Assembly (NCBI GenBank): GCA_963827335.1 | Contig: CAWHAP010000010.1 | Span: 124,001-188,000 of the forward strand | Length of the DNA stretch: 64,000 nucleotides | Reading direction: 5' to 3' | DNA from: DASQMT01 sp963827335 | GTDB lineage: Bacteria; Actinomycetota; Thermoleophilia; Solirubrobacterales; Solirubrobacteraceae | Part shown: piece after piece, positions 57,758-64,000 of the stretch | Layout: every line of letters starts with the position of its first letter | Numbering within the stretch: position 1 is the first letter of the stretch | Translations under genes and position numbers: made by a program | The notes under the pieces: model-generated | Seen by the model: only the letters and a program-made list of their open reading frames with translations | The model's database searches: none | What the model was told of the DNA's origin: nothing

Positions 57758-58195
57758 TTGGCATTTCACGGAACGTTCGATCACACCCTCGACGCGAAGA
57801 ACCGGCTCACGGTGCCGTCGAAGTTCCGTTCGGCGCTCGCGGGCAAGGTCTTCCTCGTCAAGGGCGCGGATCGCTGCCTGAGCGTGTATCCCGAGGACAC
57901 GTACACGCGCATGACGGGCGCGGCGCTGGAGGGGCTCAACCCGCTCTCCCCGCAGGCGCGCGAGCTGCGACGGTACCTCTTCGCGAACGCGATGGAGGCC
58001 GAGCTCGACGGCGCCGGCCGGATCATGCTGCCCGCCCGCTTCATGGAGGCCGCCGGCATCGACTCCCGCGAGGTGGTCGTCGCTGGGGCCGGGGAGTGCC
58101 TGGAGCTGTGGGACCGCAGTGCCTGGGAGACCTACGACGCCGACCTGACGCAGCGCGCGCCTGACCTCACCGCATCACTTGGCCATCCTGCTTGA
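57758..58195 (+). CDS. mraZ: Division/cell-wall cluster regulator MraZ
   Basis: A 145-residue protein with two SpoVT/AbrB-like MraZ repeats: FHGTFDHTLDAKNRLTVPSK, FRSALAGKVFLVKGADRCLS, and ANAMEAELDGAGRIMLPAR, AGAGECLELWDRSAWETY. The TTG at 57758 is chosen because it puts AFHGTFDHTLD at the N-terminus as in the family and gives the usual 145 residues. MraZ represses its own operon by binding TGGG repeats, which are present upstream. The stop is one base from the rsmH ATG. Confidence 0.92.
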   Translation: MAFHGTFDHTLDAKNRLTVPSKFRSALAGKVFLVKGADRCLSVYPEDTYTRMTGAALEGLNPLSPQARELRRYLFANAMEAELDGAGRIMLPARFMEAAGIDSREVVVAGAGECLELWDRSAWETYDADLTQRAPDLTASLGHPA

Positions 58196-58196
58196 C

Positions 58197-59150
58197 ATGC
58201 CCAAGACCCACGTCCCGGTCCTCGCCGGCGAGCTGATCGAGGCGCTCGATCCGCAGCCGGGCCAGGTCGCGGTCGACTGCACCCTCGGTGCGGCCGGCCA
58301 CGCGCGCCTCGTCGCGGGCCGGCTCGGGCCCGCCGGGCTCCTGGTCGGGATCGATCGCGACCCGCTGGCCGAGGAGACGTTCGCCGAGCTCGCCGCCGAG
58401 GCCCGGTGCCGCACCCGCCTCGTGCGCGCCGACTTCGCGAGCGGCCTGCGCGGCCTGCTCGAGGAAGGCGTGCGCGCCGACCTCGTCTACCTCGACCTCG
58501 GCATGTCCTCGATGCAGGTCGACACGCGCGAGCGCGGGTTCTCCTACGCCTACGACGCGCCGCTCGACATGCGGATGGACCCCGACCAGGTCGTCACCGC
58601 CGCCGAGATCGTCAACACGTGGGAGCCGCGCCGCCTGAGCCGGCTGCTGCGCGACTACGGCGAGGAGCGCTACGCGGACCGGATCGCCAGGGAGATCGAG
58701 CGGCGCCGGCGCGGCGGCGAGCTGACCACCACCTTCGAGCTGGTCGACGCCGTCACGGCTGCGATCCCGGCCCCGGCGCGCTTCGCGGGCGGCCACCCGG
58801 CCAAGCGCACGTTCCAGGCCATCCGGATCGCCGTCAACGACGAGCTCGGGCAGCTCGACGAGGCGCTGCCGCTCGCCTGGGACCTGCTGCGCGTCGGCGG
58901 CCGGCTCGCCGCGATCTCGTTCCACTCGCTCGAGGACCGGCGGGTCAAGCGCTTCCTGGCCGACCGCACCCGTGGCTGCATCTGCCCGCCCGACCTGCCC
59001 GTCTGCGGCTGCGGCCGCACGCCGCAGGCCGAGCTCGTGTTCCGGCGCGCCGTCGTGGCGACGCCGGGCGAGGTCGCCGAGAACCCGCGTTCGAAGTCCG
59101 CCCGCCTGCGGGCGGCCCGCAAGCTGACCGAAGAGGAGGTGCGCGCATGA
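58197..59150 (+). CDS. rsmH: 16S rRNA C1402 N4-methyltransferase
   Basis: A 317-residue SAM-dependent enzyme that methylates C1402 of 16S rRNA. Motifs: HVPVLAGELIEAL, VDCTLGAAGHARLV, GIDRDPLAEET, VYLDLGMSSMQVDTRERGFS, PARFAGGHPAKRTFQAIRIA, GRLAAISFHSLEDRRVKRFL, then a Cys-rich CICPPDLPVCGCGR and the end PRSKSARLRAARK. The ATG at 58197 is used; a TTG at 58179 could add 6 residues. The TGA overlaps ftsL. Confidence 0.95.
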   Translation: MPKTHVPVLAGELIEALDPQPGQVAVDCTLGAAGHARLVAGRLGPAGLLVGIDRDPLAEETFAELAAEARCRTRLVRADFASGLRGLLEEGVRADLVYLDLGMSSMQVDTRERGFSYAYDAPLDMRMDPDQVVTAAEIVNTWEPRRLSRLLRDYGEERYADRIAREIERRRRGGELTTTFELVDAVTAAIPAPARFAGGHPAKRTFQAIRIAVNDELGQLDEALPLAWDLLRVGGRLAAISFHSLEDRRVKRFLADRTRGCICPPDLPVCGCGRTPQAELVFRRAVVATPGEVAENPRSKSARLRAARKLTEEEVRA

Positions 59151-59926
59151 CGCCCGCACCCGCACGCACCCGGAGCCGCACGACGCACGCCCGGACCGCC
59201 CCGCGCCGCGTCTCCGGACCGGTCAGCCGCCGCATGGTCGCCGCCCCCGCCGGCACCGCGGCCCCCGGCCTGCGGCGGCGCGGCACCACCTCCGTGTTCG
59301 GGCGCGTCCGCGCCCTGCCCGAGCACCGCGTCCTCGACCGGCTGCTGCGCAGCCGCGCATGGATCTGGGCGCTCGGCATCCTGCTGGGCGGCATCGTGGC
59401 CATGCAGGTCTCGCTGCTCAAGCTCAACTCCGGCATCTCGCGCGCCGTCACCACGACCACGACGCTCGAGCGCCAGAACGCCGAGCTCGAGGCGGCGATC
59501 GCGCAGCTCACGGCCACCGACCGCATCCAGACGGGCGCCGCGGGGCTCGGCATGCTCATGCCGCCCGCGGGCGACGTCGGCTACCTGAGCGCCGGGCCGC
59601 AGGACGCCGCTCGCGCCGTGCGGCGCATGCAGCCGCCCTCCGACGAGGCCGCCGCGCTGCTGGCCAACGCCGGGGTCGTGCCCGGGTCGCTCGCCGACGT
59701 CGCTCCCGCGCCGTCGTCGGTCACGTTGCCGGAGACCGAGCCGGCGGCGACGGCGCCCACCGCCACGACCGACCCTGCGGCGGCGGCGACGCCTGAGCCC
59801 ACCGTCGCGCCGGTCACGCCGACGACGACCGAGCCGACGACCACGACCGAGCCGACGACCGCGACCGAGCCGACGACCGCGTCGGAGACGTCGCCCGCCG
59901 GCGGCGCGGTCGCGCCGCAGGGGTAG
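59147..59926 (+). CDS. FtsL-like division protein with a Thr/Glu/Pro-rich tail
   Basis: A 259-residue protein in the ftsL position between rsmH and ftsI. It has a basic cytoplasmic N-terminus of about 65 residues, one membrane helix (WALGILLGGIVAMQVSLL), and a short coiled coil with leucine-zipper spacing (TTLERQNAELEAAIAQLTA). The extracytoplasmic tail is about 140 residues, ending in imperfect repeats of TTTEPTTTTEPTT, well beyond normal FtsL length. Identity rests on position, topology and coiled coil. Confidence 0.8.
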   Translation: MTPAPARTRSRTTHARTAPRRVSGPVSRRMVAAPAGTAAPGLRRRGTTSVFGRVRALPEHRVLDRLLRSRAWIWALGILLGGIVAMQVSLLKLNSGISRAVTTTTTLERQNAELEAAIAQLTATDRIQTGAAGLGMLMPPAGDVGYLSAGPQDAARAVRRMQPPSDEAAALLANAGVVPGSLADVAPAPSSVTLPETEPAATAPTATTDPAAAATPEPTVAPVTPTTTEPTTTTEPTTATEPTTASETSPAGGAVAPQG

Positions 59927-59928
59927 AT

Positions 59929-61587
59929 GTGGGGCTCATCGAGCGTCGCATCGGCCTGATCTTCGCCGTCTTCCTCGTCATGCTCCTGCTGGCCGGCGCA
60001 CGCGCCGGCTGGCTCGGCGTGGTGCGCGCGAACGCGCTGCAGGAGGCGGCCGCGACGCAGCAGAAGGAGCACCTCACCGTCCCCGCGCGCCGCGGCACGA
60101 TCACCGACATCAACGGCACGGAGCTCGCCGTGTCGCAGCCCGCGGTGACGATCGCCGCGACGCCGTACCTCATCAAGGACGCCCCGGCGGCTGCGGCGAA
60201 GCTCGCCAAGGTGCTCGGGGCGGACGAGGGCGAGCTGCTCGAGCAGCTCGCCCGCCGCGACACGGGCTTCGTCTATCTCGCGCGCAAGGTGCCGACGCAG
60301 CGGGCGGTCCGGGCCCAGAAGCTCCACCTCGAGGGGCTCCAGTACATCCCGGAGTACAGCCGCGAGTACCCGCGCGACTGGATGGCCTCGCAGCTCCTCG
60401 GCAACGTCGGCACGGAGGGGAAGGGGCTGTCCGGGCTCGAGTACCGCTGGGACGCGCAGCTGCGCGGGCAGGACGGCGAGCGCCGCCTGGTGCGCGACGC
60501 GCTCGGCGAGACGATCGAGCTGCGCGAGGACCAGCGCACGGTCCCGGGCGACCAGGTGCGCCTCACGCTCGACGCCAACATCCAGGACCACACCGAGGAG
60601 GTCCTGGGGGAGGTCGGCGAGGACTGGCAGCCCAAGGGCGCGACCGCGCTCGTGATGGACCCGCGCGACGGCGCCATCCTCGCCCTCGCCAACTGGCCCC
60701 GCGTGAACGCGAACAAGCTCTACGAGGCGCCGGACTACGCGATGACGAACCGCGCGACCGGCGCGACGTACGAGCCCGGCTCGACGTTCAAGGCGTTCAC
60801 GGTCGCGGGCGCGCTCGAGGACGGCAAGGTGACGCCCACGACCTCGTTCAGCCTGCCGCCGGTCCTCCAGGTCGCCGACCGCGAGATCTCAGACGCGCAC
60901 GCCCGCGGCTGGGAGACGCGCGACGTCGCCGGCATCCTGGCCGAGTCCTCCAACGTCGGCGCGGCGCTGATCGGCCGGCGGCTCGGCGCGCGGCGCTTCG
61001 ACCAGTGGGTGCGGCGCTTCGGGTTCGGCACGCCGACCGGCGTCGACCTGCCGGGCGAGGAGGCGGGCATCGTGTTGAAGTACGACGACTACTCGGGCTC
61101 GACCGCCGCGAACATGGCCATGGGCCAGGGCCTCGCCGTCACGCCGATGCAGATGGGCGCCGCCTACGCGGCGATCGCCAACGGCGGGATCCTGCGGGCC
61201 CCGCACCTGGTGGACTCGGTCGGCGGCCGCAAGCAGCCGATCCCCGCGGGCAAGCGGATCATCTCGGAGCAGACGGCCGCGTCCGTGCGCAGGATGCTCG
61301 AGGGGGTGCTCGGGCCGGGCGGCACGGCCACCGGCGCCAAGATCGACGGCTACGAGCTCGGCGGCAAGACCGGCACGGCCGAGAAGCCCGACGAGACCGG
61401 CGGCTACTCCAAGGACAAGTTCATCGCCTCGTTCGTGGGCTTCGCGCCCGCCTCCCACCCGCGGCTCCTCGTCGCCGTCATGGTCGACGAGCCCAAGGGC
61501 GACATCTACGGCGGCACCGTCGCCGGCCCGGCGTTCAAGGACATCGCGTCCTTCGCGCTCACGAATCTGCGGATCCCGCCCGAGTAG
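59929..61587 (+). CDS. ftsI: Penicillin-binding protein, FtsI class (septal transpeptidase)
   Basis: A 552-residue class B penicillin-binding protein. It has a short cytoplasmic start, membrane helix (IGLIFAVFLVMLLLAGA), pedestal domain (PARRGTITDINGTELAVS, GLSGLEYRWDAQLRGQDG) and transpeptidase domain with STFK (Ser285), SSN (341-342 region, AESSNVGAAL) and KTGT (Lys480). It crosslinks septal peptidoglycan. GTG at 59929 begins 2 bases after the upstream TAG. No PASTA domain is present. The end overlaps the convergent gene by 29 bases. Confidence 0.95.
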   Translation: MGLIERRIGLIFAVFLVMLLLAGARAGWLGVVRANALQEAAATQQKEHLTVPARRGTITDINGTELAVSQPAVTIAATPYLIKDAPAAAAKLAKVLGADEGELLEQLARRDTGFVYLARKVPTQRAVRAQKLHLEGLQYIPEYSREYPRDWMASQLLGNVGTEGKGLSGLEYRWDAQLRGQDGERRLVRDALGETIELREDQRTVPGDQVRLTLDANIQDHTEEVLGEVGEDWQPKGATALVMDPRDGAILALANWPRVNANKLYEAPDYAMTNRATGATYEPGSTFKAFTVAGALEDGKVTPTTSFSLPPVLQVADREISDAHARGWETRDVAGILAESSNVGAALIGRRLGARRFDQWVRRFGFGTPTGVDLPGEEAGIVLKYDDYSGSTAANMAMGQGLAVTPMQMGAAYAAIANGGILRAPHLVDSVGGRKQPIPAGKRIISEQTAASVRRMLEGVLGPGGTATGAKIDGYELGGKTGTAEKPDETGGYSKDKFIASFVGFAPASHPRLLVAVMVDEPKGDIYGGTVAGPAFKDIASFALTNLRIPPE

Positions 61588-62137
61588 GCCGCCTCCGGGC
61601 GCGCACACGGCTCCACAGCAGGGCGATGACGAGCAGGCCAACGGCGAGCAGCGTCATCGACAGCGCGAGCGCCGCCCACGGATGCGTGACCAGCAGCGCG
61701 ATGACGCAGCCGACGCAGACGTCCTCGGTGACGCTGGCGGTCGCCGTGGTGACCGGGTCGGGGGAGAGGTTGACGACCATCCGCAGGCCCGCCTTCACGC
61801 CGTGGCTGGCCAGCGCGGTGGCGCTCGACCCGACCGCCGCCAGCGCGTCCTCCAGCCCGGTCGCCTCGCCGTTGAGCAGCACGCCGAGCACCGCGGCGAT
61901 CGTCGGCCGGATCGCGGTGTGGACCGCGTCCCACACGTGGTCGACGTACGGGATCTTGTCCGTGACGAACTCGACGGCGTAGAGCACCGCCGCCGCGATC
62001 ATCACCCCGGGGCTCTCGAGGCCGTCGGGCACGTCGCCGAGCCCGAGACGGCCGAAGACGCCGAGCAGGAGGACGGTGGCGTACGCGTTGACGCCTGCCG
62101 CCCACCCCCCGGACAGGACAAGCGGGAGCGCCTCCAC
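61559..62137 (-). CDS. DUF4126 family membrane protein
   Basis: A 192-residue polytopic protein with the DUF4126 pattern: VLSGGWAAGVNAYATVLLLG, FGRLGLGDVPDGLESPGVM, AVEFVTDKIPYVDHVWDAVH, RPTIAAVLGVLLNGEATGL, LASHGVKAGLRMVVNLSPDP. Role unknown. I chose the GTG at 62137 because it gives the family N-terminus. It shares 29 bases with the end of ftsI on the other strand. Confidence 0.85.
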   Translation of the reverse strand: MEALPLVLSGGWAAGVNAYATVLLLGVFGRLGLGDVPDGLESPGVMIAAAVLYAVEFVTDKIPYVDHVWDAVHTAIRPTIAAVLGVLLNGEATGLEDALAAVGSSATALASHGVKAGLRMVVNLSPDPVTTATASVTEDVCVGCVIALLVTHPWAALALSMTLLAVGLLVIALLWSRVRARRRPTRAGSADS

Positions 62138-62215
62138 GTCGCGGACGGTACATGTAACGTCGCCGAAGGCGAGCGCGAGGAACGAGCGGCTCGCCTGGCA
62201 GGCGAAACTCTGATC

Positions 62216-63796
62216 ATGCTGTCCGACCGCACGCACGACGTCCTCAACCAGCCGCCGCCGCTCGAGGACGTCAACTTCTTCGACGCCGACCTCCCGCTGC
62301 GCGAGGCCCTCGAGCGCGAGGGGGCCGGCTGGGCGGTCGACCGCGTCCGCGACTGCGGCGCCGTGGCGGGCTCGGCCGAGGCGCAGGAGCACGCGCGGCG
62401 GGCCGAGCGCAACGAGCCCCGGCTGATCACGCACGACCGCTACGGCCACCGCGTCGACCGCGTCGACTACGACCCGAGCTGGCACTGGCTGCTGCGCGGC
62501 GCGGTCGAGCGCGCGATCCATGCGCTGCCGTGGCGCGAGCCGCGGCCGGGCGCCCACGTCGCCCGTGCGGCGCTCGAGCTGCTGTGGACGCAGGCCAGCG
62601 CCGGCGTGCTGTGCCCCGTCTCGATGACCTACTCGGCGATCCCGGCCCTGCGCACGGACCCGGACATCGCCGCCGAATGGGAGCCGCGGCTCACGCTGCC
62701 CGACTACGAGCGCGGCGCGCTGTGCGGCATGGCGATGACGGAGAAGCAGGGCGGCTCGGACGTCCGCGCGGGGACCACGCGCGCCGAGCCGGCGGGCGAC
62801 GGGCGGTTCGAGCTCACGGGCCACAAGTGGTTCTGCTCGCACCCGATGGGCGCGGTCTTCCTCGTCCTCGCGCAGGCGCCCGGCGGGCTCTCGTGCTTCG
62901 TGGTCGAGCGGGGCCCCGGCTTCGAGCTGCAGCGGCTCAAGGACAAGCTCGGCACGCGCTCGCTGGCCTCGAGCGAGGTCGAGTTCCGGGGTGCCCCCGG
63001 CCGGCTCCTCGGCGAGGAGGGGCGCGGCGTGGCGACGATCATCGAGATGGTCACGCACACGCGGCTGGACTGCATCGTCGGGAGCGCCGCGACGATGCGC
63101 CGCGGGGTCGCCGAGGCGGTCCACCACGCGCGCCACCGCAGCGCGTTCGGCGCGCTGCTCGCCGAGCAGCCGCTCATGGTCAACGTGCTCGCCGACCTCG
63201 CCGTGGAGTCGGAGGCGGCGACGGCCGCGGCGCTGCGGATCGCGCGCGCGTACGACGAGGACGACCGGCCGCTGCGCCGCTTCGCCACCGCGATCATGAA
63301 GTACTGGATCTGCAAGCGCGCCACGCCGCACGCCGCCGAGGCGCTCGAGTGCCTGGGCGGCAACGGCTACGTCGAGGAGTCGCCGATGCCGCGGCTCCTG
63401 CGCGACGCGCCGCTGAACGGGATCTGGGAGGGCTCGGGCAACGTGATCTCGCTCGACGTCCTGCGGGCGCTCGCCCGCGAGCCGGAGGGCCCGCCGGCCT
63501 TCCTGGCCGAGTGCGAGCGCGGCCGCGGCGCCGACCGGCGGCTCGACGCGCATCTCGACGCCCTCCCGGGGACGCTCGCGGGGCTCGCCGGCGAGGACGC
63601 CCAGTGGCTCGCCCGCCGCGCGGTCGAGGATCTCGCGCTGGCGTTCCAGGGCTCGCAGCTCGTCCGTCACGCCCCGCCGGCGGTGGCGGACGCGTTCTGC
63701 GCCGGCCGGCTGGGCGAGGACCGCGGCCGCGCGTTCGGGACGCTGCCGCGCGGGGTGGACGGCGCCGCGATCGCCGCCCGCGCGCTCGCCGTGTGA
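62216..63796 (+). CDS. AidB-like acyl-CoA dehydrogenase
   Basis: A 526-residue flavoprotein that matches the AidB branch: THDVLNQPPPLEDVNFFDAD at the N-terminus, YDPSWHWLLRGAVERAIHAL, ASAGVLCPVSMTYSAIPALR, GMAMTEKQGGSDVRAGTTRA (FAD/acyl motif), GHKWFCSHPMGAVFLVLAQA and ECLGGNGYVEESPMPRLLRD. AidB belongs to the adaptive response to DNA alkylation in E. coli; here its role is inferred. Start: ATG at 62216. Confidence 0.9.
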   Translation: MLSDRTHDVLNQPPPLEDVNFFDADLPLREALEREGAGWAVDRVRDCGAVAGSAEAQEHARRAERNEPRLITHDRYGHRVDRVDYDPSWHWLLRGAVERAIHALPWREPRPGAHVARAALELLWTQASAGVLCPVSMTYSAIPALRTDPDIAAEWEPRLTLPDYERGALCGMAMTEKQGGSDVRAGTTRAEPAGDGRFELTGHKWFCSHPMGAVFLVLAQAPGGLSCFVVERGPGFELQRLKDKLGTRSLASSEVEFRGAPGRLLGEEGRGVATIIEMVTHTRLDCIVGSAATMRRGVAEAVHHARHRSAFGALLAEQPLMVNVLADLAVESEAATAAALRIARAYDEDDRPLRRFATAIMKYWICKRATPHAAEALECLGGNGYVEESPMPRLLRDAPLNGIWEGSGNVISLDVLRALAREPEGPPAFLAECERGRGADRRLDAHLDALPGTLAGLAGEDAQWLARRAVEDLALAFQGSQLVRHAPPAVADAFCAGRLGEDRGRAFGTLPRGVDGAAIAARALAV

Positions 63797-63881
63797 TCTT
63801 CTTCACAGCGGGGAAGCCGGGCGCGCGGCGAGCGTCCTGTCCACGGCACACCCCTCTCAACAACACACGGAGGTGTTGGAT

Positions 63882-64000
63882 ATGCAGCGACTCTGGAAGG
63901 TTCTCGCCTGTCTGGTCGTGCTCGGCCTCGTCGGCGCCGGTACGGCCGGCGCCGCCAAGCTGATCACGGGCAAGCAGGTCAGGAACGGCTCGCTCACGGG
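63882..64000 (+). CDS. Secreted protein, 5' end only
   Basis: The first 39 residues are visible before the window ends. They form a signal peptide (LWKVLACLVVLGLVGAGTAG) then KLITGKQVRNGSLTG, the start of a repeat-like module I associate with secreted proteins of Solirubrobacterales (association from memory, unchecked). GGAGG lies 9 bases before the ATG. Confidence 0.7.
   Translation, partial: MQRLWKVLACLVVLGLVGAGTAGAAKLITGKQVRNGSLT

Noticed and set aside
59800..59900. Coding repeats in the ftsL tail as a DNA repeat element
   Set aside because: The repetition is in the protein (Thr/Glu/Pro) and stays in frame; codon-level repetition explains the DNA pattern.
1..64000. CRISPR array, insertion sequence or prophage
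   Set aside because: No regularly spaced repeats, transposase, integrase or phage structural genes were seen. The only repeats are the palindromic elements, the 38-bp tandem and operator sites.

Overview
The window is 64 kb of very GC-rich bacterial DNA with dense genes, many 4-base start/stop overlaps and frequent GTG starts. The gene set (mraZ-rsmH-ftsL-ftsI, a three-gene transhydrogenase, Tad pilus genes, GGDEF/HD-GYP remnants) and protein style (for example the signal-peptide protein at the right edge) suggest an actinobacterium of the class Thermoleophilia, Solirubrobacterales-like. That assignment is inferred from style and was not tested by a search.

Layout. 0-5 kb: AzgA-type purine permease, DedA membrane protein, and an OmpR/EnvZ-type two-component system followed by a secreted protein and a PepSY protein. 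5-11.5 kb: a purine-degradation block (ureidoglycine aminohydrolase, 8-oxoguanine deaminase-like amidohydrolase, OHCU decarboxylase, uricase, HIU hydrolase, allantoate amidohydrolase-like M20 enzyme, allantoinase). 11.5-16 kb: two MFS transporters, MOSC and GNAT proteins, a PRC-barrel-like protein, tRNA-Leu(CAG) and tRNA-Glu(CTC). 16-25 kb: secreted lipase, a frameshifted DUF4160 gene next to DUF2442, GntR regulator with LysE exporter, chemotaxis receptor, PAP2 phosphatase and a cobalamin adenosyltransferase.

25.1-32.4 kb is the most interesting region. A cobalamin riboswitch heads an operon of three exported DUF4430 proteins, an EcfT, a fused double EcfA ATPase, a CbrT-like S component and a prenyltransferase-repeat (alpha/alpha-barrel) protein. 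DUF4430 and the alpha/alpha barrel correspond to the two domains of animal transcobalamin and intrinsic factor, so this looks like a bacterial extracellular B12-capture system feeding an ECF importer. The divergent adenosyltransferase would convert the imported vitamin to coenzyme B12.

32-44 kb: NAD(P) transhydrogenase, extracellular nuclease, GlpD, dihydropteroate synthase and a divergent Rho-like protein. 44-57 kb: a wrecked GGDEF/HD-GYP gene, an ArsR regulator with a clear double operator, a second two-component system (its kinase is frameshifted) and a split Tad locus (CpaB, CpaF, TadB, TadC) with a nested palindromic element in front of cpaF. 57-62 kb: start of the division and cell-wall cluster. 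62-64 kb: AidB-like acyl-CoA dehydrogenase and the start of a secreted protein.

Single-base frameshifts occur at four loci (about 18.12, 31.28, 44.1-45.8 and 48.85 kb). They may be real decay or sequence errors. All family names come from reading the translations; no database search was run.
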